DNA of 20,915 bases from Pseudomonadota bacterium (GTDB lineage: Bacteria; Pseudomonadota; Gammaproteobacteria; Pseudomonadales; UBA5518): the NCBI GenBank assembly GCA_963204845.1, contig CAUJIL010000022.1:1-20915 (forward strand), written 5' to 3'. This document shows, in pieces, positions 6,524 to 13,830 of this stretch. Position numbers and translations under genes: made by a program. The first letter of the stretch is position 1; every line of letters starts with the position of its first letter. Below the pieces are notes generated by a model, which saw only the letters and a list, made by a program, of their open reading frames with translations, was not told where the DNA came from and searched no databases.

Positions 6524-8611
6524 TCAGGCCACCTCGCGGCGGAACGGCGGCAGCGAGTCGAGGATGCGCCGCCCGTAGTGGCGCGTCACGACGCGGCGGT
6601 CGAGCAGCGTGATGCGCCCGGTGTCCTCCTCGGTGCGCAGCAGCCGGCCGCTCGCCTGCACCAGGCGCAGCGCGGCATCCGGCACCGAGATCTCCATGAA
6701 CGGATTGCCGCCGCGCGCCTCCACCCATTCCGCCAGCGCGGCCTCGACCGGATCGTCGGGCACCGCGAACGGGATCTTCGCGATCACCACGTGCCGGCAG
6801 TACGCACCGGGCAGGTCGATGCCCTCGGCGAAACTCGCCAGCCCGAAGATCACCGAGCCTTCGCCGGCATCGATGCGCGCGCGGTGCAGGCGCAGCAGCT
6901 CCTGCTTCGCGAAGTGGTCCTGCAGCAGGATACGGTCGCGCAGCGCGAGCGCGACCCGATCGTAGACCTCGCGCATCTGCCGCCGCGAGGCGAACAACAC
7001 CAGGCTGGCCTCGGCCAGATCGATGCTGTCGTCGAGCCAGCGCGCCACCTCGCGCGTGTGCGCCTCTGGATTGCCCGGGTCCGCGAGCAGCCGCGGCACC
7101 GCGAGACAGGCGCGCCCCGCATAATCGAAGGGGCTAGGCACGGTAGCGAACACGCAGTCCTCGGGCAGTCCGGCGCGCAGTACGATGCGGTCGAAACTGC
7201 CGAGCGCGGTCAGCGTCGCCGAGGTGAGCACCGCGCCGGCCGCGCGCGTCCAGATCCGCTCGCGCAGCACGTTGGCCGCCAGCACCGGCGCCGCGCAGAC
7301 CTCGATGTCCTCGCCGGCCAGCTGCGAGGTGGCGCGGATCCAGCGCGCCTGCGGCGCCTCGCCCGGCGGATCCGCTTCGGCCCACGCCCGCCACAACGCG
7401 CGCAGCCGCTGCGTGCGCCCGGTCGCCAGTCCCAGCGCGGCGTGGCGCTCCTGCGCCGCGGCGCCTCCCTGGTCCAGGTCGCGCGCGAGTTCGTCGCTGG
7501 CAGCCACCAGCGCGTCGTCGAGCTTGCCGAGCGCGTGCGCGAGCATTCCCGCCACCTCCGCGATCTCCGGCGGCACCACACCGTGCGGCAACCGGTGCTC
7601 GGGAGTCGCGGCAGCGGCGAGCATCGCCGCCAGCAGTTGCCCGGCGCCGGCGAGCGCGGCATCGATCTCCTCGCACAGCACCGGCACTTCCGCGAGCCGG
7701 CGGCGCAACGTCTCGGAGGCCGCCGGGGCGCCGCTCAGCGCGCCCGCGAGCGCGCCGCATTCCCCGAGGTGCTGGCGTGCCAGCCCGATGCGCGCGTGGC
7801 AACTGAGATGCGCGCAGGCCTTGTCCGGGAGGTGATGGGCCTCGTCGAACACGTAGATGGTGTCCTGCGGCTCGGGCAGCACCGCGCCGCCGCCGAGCGC
7901 GAGGTCGGCGAGCACCAGATCGTGGTTCGCGACCACGCAGTCCACGCCGTCCAGGCCATCGCGCGCGCGAAAGAACGGGCAGCTCGCGACCCACGGACAG
8001 CGCCGGCCGGCGCACTGGTGGTGGTCGGTGGTGACCAGCGCCCAGCGCGCATCGGGGATTGCGGCCGGCCACGAGTCGCGGTCGCCCGGCCAGTGGCCCT
8101 CGTCGAGCGCGGCGAGCAGCTCGCGGCAGAAGTCGCGCGCCTCGCCATCGACCGGCGGTGCCACCTGTTCCACCAGCGACAGCTGCGCGCCGTCGGCATC
8201 GCGCGCACCGCGCAGCAGCGCGTCCAGGCGCGCCGGGCACACGTAGCGCCCGCGCCCCTTCGCGAGCGCGAAACTGAAATCGAGCGCACCAGCCTTCTGC
8301 AGATCCGGCAGATCACGCAATACGAGCTGCTCCTGCAGCGCAACGGTGGCGGTGGAGACCACCAGCGTCTTGCCGAGCGCGCGCGCGATCGGGATCGCCG
8401 CGACCGCGTAGGCGATGGTCTTGCCGGTGCCGGTGCCCGCCTCGACCACGCAGACCGGCGTCGAGCCGGCCAGCGGATCGCCGGCGCGTGCCAGCGTGTT
8501 CGCCACCTGTGCGATCATGGCGCGCTGGCCGCTGCGCGGGCGCAGGCCGCGCGCAGCGAGCCAGTTGCTGTAAGCCGTCTGGATCGCGTGCTTGACGTCG
8601 GCGGTGAGCAA
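6524..8611 (-). CDS. dinG: DinG-type Fe-S ATP-dependent DNA helicase
   Basis: This is a 695-aa XPD/DinG superfamily-2 helicase; E. coli DinG is 716 aa and unwinds DNA 5'-3', including R-loops and D-loops. Motifs: Walker A EAGTGTGKT (57-65), the Fe-S cluster cysteines C125 (GRYVCP), C200, C205 and C211 (QCAGRRC, SCPFF), the DEAH box DEAHH (256-260), TSATL, and the C-terminal motif VQASGRLLR. The start is TTG at 8611: an AGGA site lies 6 bases upstream, and the only nearby ATG (8618) is in another frame. Closely followed by yqcC (coupled). YoaA (636 aa) is a related alternative, but size and the RGRYVCP context favour DinG. SOS control is known in E. coli, but I see no convincing LexA box here. 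Confidence 0.93.
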   Translation of the reverse strand: MLTADVKHAIQTAYSNWLAARGLRPRSGQRAMIAQVANTLARAGDPLAGSTPVCVVEAGTGTGKTIAYAVAAIPIARALGKTLVVSTATVALQEQLVLRDLPDLQKAGALDFSFALAKGRGRYVCPARLDALLRGARDADGAQLSLVEQVAPPVDGEARDFCRELLAALDEGHWPGDRDSWPAAIPDARWALVTTDHHQCAGRRCPWVASCPFFRARDGLDGVDCVVANHDLVLADLALGGGAVLPEPQDTIYVFDEAHHLPDKACAHLSCHARIGLARQHLGECGALAGALSGAPAASETLRRRLAEVPVLCEEIDAALAGAGQLLAAMLAAAATPEHRLPHGVVPPEIAEVAGMLAHALGKLDDALVAASDELARDLDQGGAAAQERHAALGLATGRTQRLRALWRAWAEADPPGEAPQARWIRATSQLAGEDIEVCAAPVLAANVLRERIWTRAAGAVLTSATLTALGSFDRIVLRAGLPEDCVFATVPSPFDYAGRACLAVPRLLADPGNPEAHTREVARWLDDSIDLAEASLVLFASRRQMREVYDRVALALRDRILLQDHFAKQELLRLHRARIDAGEGSVIFGLASFAEGIDLPGAYCRHVVIAKIPFAVPDDPVEAALAEWVEARGGNPFMEISVPDAALRLVQASGRLLRTEEDTGRITLLDRRVVTRHYGRRILDSLPPFRREVA

Positions 8612-8640
8612 GAAACATCCTCGCGCGGGAACGGCGCGGG

Positions 8641-8649
8641 ACTATAGCA
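8641..8649 (-). promoter_or_regulatory. Putative extended -10 promoter of dinG
   Basis: The minus strand reads TGC-TATAGT (8641-8649), 29 bases before the TTG start. TG at the extended position plus TATAGT is a good -10; the GC-rich upstream has no obvious -35. Confidence 0.45.
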
Positions 8650-8696
8650 GGACGCCGGCCGCACCCGCGAGCACGGCCGGGACCACGGGGAACCCC

Positions 8697-9632
8697 ATGA
8701 TCGAGACGCTTTCACACGGCATCCACTGCATCGACACCGGTTACCACCGACCGGGGCTGGCGGCCGTCTACCTGATGATCGACGACGGCGAGGCGGCAGT
8801 GATCGAAACCGGTACCACGCCCACGCTGCCGGTGGTGTTGTCGGCGCTGGAACGCTGCGGCGTCGCACCGGAACAGGTGCGCTGGATCATGCCCACGCAC
8901 GTGCACCTCGATCACGCCGGCGCGGCCGGCGCGCTGCTTGCGCAGTGCCCGAACGCCACGCTGGTCGTGCACCCGCAGGGCGCGCGTCACCTGATCGACC
9001 CCTCGAAGCTGATCGCCGGCGCGGGGGCCGTCTACGGCGAGCAGAACTTCCGCGCGATGTACGGCGAGATCGTGCCGGCCCCGCAGCAGCGCGTGCGCGA
9101 GGCGCGCGACGGCAGCCGCTGGCCGCTGGGCGGCAGGGAGCTGCTGGTGCGCGACACGCCCGGCCACGCACGCCACCACTACTGCGTATGGGACGAAGCC
9201 AGCCGCGGCTGGTTCACCGGCGACACCTACGGCATCGGCTACCGCGAACTCTACTGCAACGGCGAACCGTTCCTGATCCCGACCACAACGCCGGTGCAGT
9301 TCGACTGCGAGGCGCTGGTCTCCTCGCTGGCGCTGCTGATGGACGCGAACCCGCGCTGGTGCTACCTGACACACTTCGGCCGCATCGCCGCCAGCCGCTC
9401 CCACGCCGCCTCGCTGGAGCGCCAGTTGCGCGACTACCTGCGCCTCGCCGAAGCGAGCGCGCCGGGCGCGGACCGCCAGCGACGCCTGGGCGACGCGTTG
9501 CTCGACTACACGGCCGGCTTGCTGCGCGCGGCGGGCAGCCCGCTGACCGACAGCCAGATCCGCGAACTGCTCGCGATGGATATGGACCTCAACGCGCAAG
9601 GTCTGCTGGTGTGGCTGGAAAAGCCGCGCTGA
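8697..9632 (+). CDS. MBL-fold metallo-hydrolase
   Basis: This is a 311-aa cytoplasmic metallo-beta-lactamase-fold protein without a signal peptide. Metal-site motifs are THVHLDH (67-73), H157 in DTPGHARHH, D176 in FTGDTYG and H226 in LTHFG. The N-terminus LSHGIHCIDTGYHRPGLAAV is typical of a widespread but poorly characterised MBL group. The C-terminal ~80 residues are helical and end with LAMDMDLNAQGLLVWLEK, a possible small accessory domain. The start at 8697 has GGGGA about 4 bases upstream and places the beta-strand of the MBL fold correctly; upstream in-frame codons overlap the divergent dinG. Substrate unknown; glyoxalase- or lactonase-like activity cannot be told from sequence. It converges on the acyltransferase with 9 bases between stops. 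Confidence 0.88.
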   Translation: MIETLSHGIHCIDTGYHRPGLAAVYLMIDDGEAAVIETGTTPTLPVVLSALERCGVAPEQVRWIMPTHVHLDHAGAAGALLAQCPNATLVVHPQGARHLIDPSKLIAGAGAVYGEQNFRAMYGEIVPAPQQRVREARDGSRWPLGGRELLVRDTPGHARHHYCVWDEASRGWFTGDTYGIGYRELYCNGEPFLIPTTTPVQFDCEALVSSLALLMDANPRWCYLTHFGRIAASRSHAASLERQLRDYLRLAEASAPGADRQRRLGDALLDYTAGLLRAAGSPLTDSQIRELLAMDMDLNAQGLLVWLEKPR

Positions 9633-9637
9633 GCGGC
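9619..9637 (-). terminator. Possible terminator of the acyltransferase mRNA
   Basis: On the minus strand, GCCGC-TCAGC-GCGGC (9623-9637) is followed directly by TTTT (9619-9622). The hairpin starts 4 bases past the acyltransferase stop and overlaps the 3' end of the convergent MBL gene. The stem is short, so confidence is low. Confidence 0.4.
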
Positions 9638-9641
9638 GCGC

Positions 9642-10793
9642 CTACGCGTGCCGCGTGGCGTCGAATTCGGCGCGGTTGATGAGCGGATTGGCGTACATCG
9701 CCAGCAGGTAGGGCCGGTGCTCGGGCGCCACCGCCTCCAGGCGCGCGTCGAGCTCGGCGTCGGCCGCCACCAGCGTGCTGCCGTCGCCGAAACCTTCCGG
9801 CAGGCCGTGGCGCAGCCGCCGGTACGCGGCGAGGTTGCTGTCGTGGATGCGATAGAGCGCCAGCACCTGGCGGTCGATCTCGGCGGCCACTTGCTCGGGA
9901 TCGGCGAACTCGTCGGCGAGCGGCTCGCCGAAACTCACGTGCACCGCGCCCTTGGGACGCATGATGCTCTCGGCGATGCTCGCGACGTCCTCGTTCTCTT
10001 CCTTGGTGTACTGCCCCTGCGTCGCACGCGCATGCAGCTCGCGCGCCTTCAGCGCATCGCAGGGATCCCACTCGTAGGAAATCGACACCGGCACGATGTT
10101 CAGCGCGATCACGTGCGCCGCCAGCGACAGGCTGCGCGGCTTGGCCAGTGCCAGCATCTTGATGATGGCCGGGTCGGTGCGGTCCCAGCCGTCCTTCGCG
10201 CGGCCTTCGCGCTGCGCGACCCACACCGAGGCACGCTCATCGAGCAACGAGTGCGCGATGTAGCCCGACAATTCCTGCAGCGCCGCGAGCACCTGGCGCG
10301 GCCCCTTCGACGAACGGCGCACGATGAAGCTCTTGTTCAGCCGCATCAGGTCCGCGACATAGTCGCGGGTCAGCAGGTTGTCACCGATCGCGATGCGAAC
10401 CGTCTCGCGCCCGCCGGTATAGAGCGCGTAGTTCAGGAACGCCGGGTCGAGCACGATGTCCCGGTGGTTGCCGATGAACAGACAGGGCCGCGCCGAATCG
10501 ATGTGTTCCAGCCCGCTGACCGTGAAGTCGGTGGTGCTCTCCTCGATCATCGAGCGCATGTACTTCTCGACGACGGCCTGGAACGAGGCGACGTCGTCGA
10601 CCCCCGCGAGCTGGCGGCGCAGGTACAGCGCGGCCAGCGGGCGCAGCACGAAACCGCACGGACCCGCGCAGCGCGGGAAGCGCAGCCGCGTCACCGCCCC
10701 GACCAGGTCACGGTTCGCGAGCAGGCGCTCGAGCACACCACGCACCTCGTCGTCGTGGTACGGTCTGATCTGCGCGAAGCGGTCTTCTGCCAT
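9642..10793 (-). CDS. Glycerolipid-type acyltransferase (PlsC/LPLAT superfamily)
   Basis: This 383-aa protein has a LPLAT domain from about 95 to 270: LFIGNHRDIVLDPAF (106-120) is the catalytic histidine motif, then IAIGDNLL, RLNKSFIVRRS and the acceptor-site-like VWVAQREGRAKDG segment. These blocks are characteristic of a conserved family annotated 1-acyl-sn-glycerol-3-phosphate acyltransferase or glycerol acyltransferase. In this motif the aspartates are 2 and 6 residues after the His, rather than the standard H-x4-D. No clear transmembrane helix; probably peripheral at the inner membrane. The start at 10793 (MAEDRFAQIRPY) fits the family's N-terminus; an AGGA lies 12 bases upstream, and an alternative in-frame start is 10826. 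Divergent from the enoyl-CoA hydratase gene. Confidence 0.85.
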   Translation of the reverse strand: MAEDRFAQIRPYHDDEVRGVLERLLANRDLVGAVTRLRFPRCAGPCGFVLRPLAALYLRRQLAGVDDVASFQAVVEKYMRSMIEESTTDFTVSGLEHIDSARPCLFIGNHRDIVLDPAFLNYALYTGGRETVRIAIGDNLLTRDYVADLMRLNKSFIVRRSSKGPRQVLAALQELSGYIAHSLLDERASVWVAQREGRAKDGWDRTDPAIIKMLALAKPRSLSLAAHVIALNIVPVSISYEWDPCDALKARELHARATQGQYTKEENEDVASIAESIMRPKGAVHVSFGEPLADEFADPEQVAAEIDRQVLALYRIHDSNLAAYRRLRHGLPEGFGDGSTLVAADAELDARLEAVAPEHRPYLLAMYANPLINRAEFDATRHA

Positions 10794-10887
10794 CGGTTGC
10801 CGGTATCCTGCGGTCGCCGCCGCCACGGGGCGTCTCGCCGCGAATTATAGGCTAGGATGCGCGCACTCCACGCCCGGGTGGCCCACG

Positions 10888-11649
10888 ATGTCCGACGACA
10901 CGATCCTTTTCTCGCGCGACGGCCCCGTCGCACGCGTCACGCTGAACGCCCCGGAGCGCCACAACGCGCTCGGCGTGGCGCAGATCCGGTGGCTGCGCGA
11001 CTGCCTGCAGACGATCGCGCAGGACGATGCGCTGCGCGTGCTGCTGCTCACCGGCGCCGGCGAACGCACCTTCTGTGCCGGCGCCTCGCTGGACCAGTTC
11101 CGCGGCGGCACGATGAGCGGCGAGCTGTTCAGCACGCTGACCGACCAGCTCGCGGCGTTGCCGATCCCCTCGGTGTGCGCGCTGAACGGCGATGTGTTCG
11201 GCGGCGGCGCCGAGATCGCACTGTGCTGCGATTACCGCATCGGCGTCCGGGGTTCGAGGTTGCTGGTGCCGGCGGCACGCATCGGGATCTGCTATCCGGT
11301 GAACGGGATTCGCCGTTTCGTCGAACGGCTGGGACACGCGGCCGCGACGCGGCTGCTGATCGCCAGCGAGGAACTCGACGCCGACACGATGGCAGGGATC
11401 GGTTTCCTGCACCAGGTGGTCGAACGCGACCGCCTCGACACGCACGCCGAGGCGATGGCGCGGCATCTGGCCGGACTGGCGCCGCTGGCCGTGCGTGCGA
11501 TGATACGCATCGTCGCCGGCGTCATCGATGGCTCGATCGACGGCGCCGCGGCCGAGACGCTGGTGATGCGCTGCTCGCAGTCGCGCGACCTGCAGGAAGG
11601 ACTCGCCGCGCAGCGCGAGAAGCGCCCACCGCAGTTCACCGGGGAGTGA
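10888..11649 (+). CDS. Enoyl-CoA hydratase/isomerase family protein
   Basis: This is a 253-aa crotonase-fold enzyme. The oxyanion-hole strands are visible: CAGASLDQF (63-71) and ALNGDVFGGGAEIALCCD (98-115). The first catalytic glutamate position of hydratases is present (E109 in GGGAEIAL), but the second (E164 in rat mitochondrial hydratase) aligns with A129 in VPAARIGICYPVNGIRRF. Members with this change often carry isomerase, decarboxylase or other crotonase reactions, so classical hydratase activity should not be assumed. The start at 10888 gives a standard crotonase N-terminus (MSDDTILFSRDGPVARVTLN). It is divergent from the acyltransferase, and its stop overlaps the convergent AraC-type gene by 14 bases. 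Confidence 0.9.
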   Translation: MSDDTILFSRDGPVARVTLNAPERHNALGVAQIRWLRDCLQTIAQDDALRVLLLTGAGERTFCAGASLDQFRGGTMSGELFSTLTDQLAALPIPSVCALNGDVFGGGAEIALCCDYRIGVRGSRLLVPAARIGICYPVNGIRRFVERLGHAAATRLLIASEELDADTMAGIGFLHQVVERDRLDTHAEAMARHLAGLAPLAVRAMIRIVAGVIDGSIDGAAAETLVMRCSQSRDLQEGLAAQREKRPPQFTGE

Positions 11650-12010
11650 GCGCACGCAGGCGCCTCCGGTACGCCGTGGGCGAGCAGCCGCACCAGCGCA
11701 CGAAGGCGTGGCGGAAGTTGGCCGGGTCGCGATAACCCGCCAGACGCGCGACGGCGGCGATCGGCAAGGCCGGATCGCGCAGATGCCACTGCGCGATGCG
11801 CAGGCGCATCTCGCGCAGCAGCTCGTGAAAGCTGGTGTGCTCGGCCGCGAGCCGCCGACGCAGCGTGCGCGCGCTCACCCCGAGGCGCCGCGCCGCCTCG
11901 CATTCGTCGGGCAAGCGTCCCGGCGGTGCGAGCAGGCAACGCCAGACCCGCGCGGCGAAGGCAGCGCCGCGCTCCGGAGCAGTGATCGGATCGTCCTGTG
12001 CCGTCGGCAT
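11636..12010 (-). CDS. Short AraC-type HTH regulator, possibly a truncated remnant
   Basis: The 124-aa product consists almost wholly of an AraC/XylS DNA-binding domain: HTH1 at about 37-57 (CEAARRLGVSARTLRRRLA) and HTH2 at about 84-107 (IAAVARLAGYRDPANFRHAF), ending with the SPTAYRRRLR signature. The N-terminal sensor/dimerisation domain of typical 250-340 aa members is missing. The preceding DNA (12050-12587) is a decayed duplicate of the yafV region, so the 5' part of a longer regulator gene may have been lost there. Free-standing HTH-only AraC proteins (SoxS/MarA size) also exist, so it may still be functional. The frame stays open for at least 15 codons upstream of the ATG. Confidence 0.75.
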   Translation of the reverse strand: MPTAQDDPITAPERGAAFAARVWRCLLAPPGRLPDECEAARRLGVSARTLRRRLAAEHTSFHELLREMRLRIAQWHLRDPALPIAAVARLAGYRDPANFRHAFVRWCGCSPTAYRRRLRALTPR

Positions 12011-12048
12011 GGCCTCGCTGCCTGCCCGCCCGCAATGGAGTTCGCGCT

Positions 12049-12587
12049 CTACGCTAGCGGCGCGCGCGTGCGGCGCGCCAGCGGAAATGTCGCAGCAATT
12101 GACGACTGGTCGGCGATCATCGTGGGCCCGTCGGCATCCAGGTGCACCGGGAACTTCGCGCGGCAGTTGGCGAGCGTGTCGGTGCCGAGCACGGCGTGGT
12201 GCACGCCGGCCGTATCGCCGGCATCGAGCAGCAACGCGCGCCAGTGTTCGCGCCGGCGTGCCGGCCAGTTCGCCACGTACAGCAGCGCATCGTAGTCACC
12301 GCGGTTGCGGCTCCAGACCGGGAAGCGCAGGTCGTAGCAGACCTGCAGGCGGATCCGCCAGCCATTCCAGTCCACCACGAACCGCTCGCTGCCTGCCGCG
12401 TAGCTGTGGTGCTCGCCAGCCATGCGGAACAGGTGGCGCTTGTCGTAGTACGCAAGCGTGCCGTCCGGGTGCGCGAACAGCAGCCGGTTGCGAAAGCTCT
12501 CGTCGACCGCGAGCGCAAGACTGCCCGCGCGCCGGGGGCGTCTCGTGGAACACCGAAACCGGTATCGCGGCAATGCCCTGACGGCTG
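12049..12587 (-). pseudogene. Decayed partial duplicate of the ybdL-yafV junction region
   Basis: 12112-12587 is a diverged copy of 13858-14748. It keeps aminotransferase codons for about 342-360 (HGIAAIPVSVFHETPPARG, now read in another frame), then jumps into yafV at residue 81. A 298-bp segment, comparing with the intact copy, is missing between GCC triplets at 14386 and 14684. A second deletion removes exactly 120 bp (40 codons, yafV residues 180-219) between CGAGCA repeats at 13968 and 14088. The yafV Cys (LQVCYDLRFP) and Lys (YDKRHLF) remain, but the N-terminal Glu segment is absent. The frame stays open and is fused upstream to a transposase remnant, giving a 351-codon chimera from 13104 to 12049. 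It ends 12049 with a foreign tail. I regard it as non-functional amidase. Confidence 0.85.
12112..12587. repeat. Direct repeat, decayed copy (partner at 13858-14748)
   Basis: Aligned by eye with 13858-14748, allowing the 120- and 298-bp gaps and one 3-base insertion. Identity is about 94 percent over the first 106 bases, 100 percent over 12248-12350 (against 14111-14213), and visibly lower after that. Both copies have the same orientation. Confidence 0.85.
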
Positions 12588-13104
12588 GCTCGGCCACCGC
12601 CAGGCGGGCGATGTACCGGCACAGCCGCTCGCGCAGCGCGCGCTGGTGCGCCTCGCAGCCCACACCCGCGTGCAGGGAGAATCCATAGGCCTTCGCCACC
12701 CGCTCGTTGGTCGGGTCCTCGCCCGCCAACGGCGTGATCGTGCGCAACATCAGCGCCTTGCGCCCGGCCTGCGGTCCGAGCGCAAGGCGATAAGTGACCG
12801 AACTGCCGATGAGCTGAGTCATTGCATCCGCGTCCTCAGCGGGGGGCAGATCCAGCCAGGCGGCATCGGCGTCCCGCGCGAGAATACCCATGCGCTCCAG
12901 CGCCCCATCGACCCGCTCGGCAATGCGCTGCACCAGCGTCACCACACCGGTGGCGGCTTCCTTGCGCGTAAACCCGGCCTGGTGCGCGAGGTGCGTCGCC
13001 AGCAGGCGGTAGATCACCTCCAGCACCCGGGCGAGCGCCTCGGGGCACGAGGCGAAGAGAAAGCGGAGCGCGAACGGGAAGAAGCGCCCCGCTGCGCGTG
13101 ACAT
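12588..13104 (-). mobile_element. IS91-family transposase remnant (Y2_Tnp type)
   Basis: The first ~172 codons of the chimeric frame starting at 13104 match the mid-to-late part of IS91-like transposases: LRFLFAS at 13-19, ATHL...AGFTRKEAATGVVTLVQR, SVTYRLALGPQAGRKALMLRT, YGFSLHAGVGCEAHQR and LCRYIAR. The N-terminal zinc-binding domain is absent. From family knowledge, a stretch of about 40-45 residues carrying the His-hydrophobic-His (HUH) metal motif should follow VVTLVQR (60); here IAERVDGALERMG follows at once, so the catalytic centre is deleted. The C-terminus is cut after RYIARLAV, where aminotransferase-derived sequence begins. No IS ends were identified. Confidence 0.8.
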
Positions 13105-13152
13105 TCGAACGGGGTTTTGAGTGCGCGGAGGAGCGGTGGATTTCAGGACGGC

Positions 13153-13443
13153 TCAGTAACCGACTTCCTTTTGATGTTTCACGGCCAGTACCACGGCGGT
13201 CGGGCCGTCGAGACGATACAAGGCGACGTAGCCGCTGTCGCCGAAGTCGATCAGCCATTCGCGGTAGACGGGGTCCATGCCTTCCGCCGGGCGGCCGAGT
13301 TCCGGATGTTTTTCGACGATTTTCATGCTGGCGCGGATCAAGACTATCGCCCGTTGCGCGGCAGCAGGATTTTTCCCGGCCAACAAACGGTACAACCGCT
13401 GCACATCCCGCAACGAGGCGGGCGACCAGATCAAGCGTGGCAT
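13153..13443 (-). CDS. RelE/ParE-family toxin
   Basis: This 96-aa protein has the ParE/RelE toxin layout: N-terminal beta-strand then helices (LIWSPASLRDVQRLYRLLAGKNPAAAQRAI), a middle HPELGRPAEGM segment, then the beta-sheet YREWLIDFGDSGYVALYRL and the C-terminal VVLAVKHQKEVGY. The HPELGRP-REW pattern fits ParE-like (gyrase-type) toxins more than ribosome-dependent RelE, but the target is not proven. The start overlaps the antitoxin stop by 13 bases, the standard coupled antitoxin-toxin order. Base composition is lower in GC than that of neighbouring genes, consistent with acquisition. It lies between the IS91 remnant and yafV. Confidence 0.9.
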   Translation of the reverse strand: MPRLIWSPASLRDVQRLYRLLAGKNPAAAQRAIVLIRASMKIVEKHPELGRPAEGMDPVYREWLIDFGDSGYVALYRLDGPTAVVLAVKHQKEVGY

Positions 13444-13721
13444 GCGGGCGGTTCGATGTCTTGGCCGGCTTCGAGTTGTGCCAGCCAGGCGTCGACTTCC
13501 TCATGGGTCAGGTACAAGCCGTTCGCGCGGTATTCATTCCACGCCTGGATGCCGGACTGACGGTACGCTTCGCGCGTTTCCTCGCGCTCGACAAATTCGC
13601 GGATGGCTTCGCGCATCAGCCAGTGTGGCGTGCGGTGGCGCGTCTCGGCCAGCCGCTTCAGGCGGGCTTTGATGTCGGGATCGATCTTGATGGCGACGGG
13701 GCTGGAGGTTGGGGCGGCCAT
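13431..13721 (-). CDS. Ribbon-helix-helix (CopG/ParD-type) antitoxin
   Basis: This is a 96-aa protein with an N-terminal RHH DNA-binding fold: the strand VAIKIDPDIKARLKRLAETRHRTPHWLMREAIREFVEREE (about 8-48), followed by a charged, probably flexible toxin-binding tail (DAWLAQLEAGQDIEPP). This is the usual design of type II antitoxins that repress their own promoter. The ATG at 13721 has GGAG 7 bases upstream. The gene precedes and overlaps the toxin gene. Two palindromes and a promoter lie just upstream, as expected for autoregulation. Confidence 0.88.
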   Translation of the reverse strand: MAAPTSSPVAIKIDPDIKARLKRLAETRHRTPHWLMREAIREFVEREETREAYRQSGIQAWNEYRANGLYLTHEEVDAWLAQLEAGQDIEPPACHA

Positions 13722-13730
13722 ACTGATGCT

Positions 13731-13784
13731 CCGGAGGTATTTCCGGGTATTACCTTAGCATACCAAGGGTGTGGCGGTTCCGAA
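13731..13784 (-). promoter_or_regulatory. Toxin-antitoxin promoter and operator-like palindromes
   Basis: On the minus strand: -35-like TTCGGA (13779-13784), 16-base spacer, TATGCT -10 (13757-13762) with the preceding TG of an extended -10. Over and after it lie GGTAT...ATACC (13746-13750 with 13760-13764), the near-palindrome GGTATTACC (13746-13754), and CCGGA...TCCGG (13731-13735 with 13742-13746). These are plausible RHH antitoxin binding sites. Positions read by eye. Confidence 0.5.
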
Positions 13785-13830
13785 TTCTTCGATTCGCACG
13801 CGGGGCGCGAGGGCGGTGATGGGTGCGAAG

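Noticed and set aside
6392..8647. A 751-codon open frame antisense to dinG
   Set aside because: DinG on the other strand has every helicase motif; the antisense product is low-complexity Arg/His/Gln sequence.
12049..13104. A functional fused transposase-amidase enzyme
   Set aside because: Both halves lack essential parts: the HUH segment and zinc domain of the transposase, and the N-terminal Glu region plus 40 conserved residues of the amidase.
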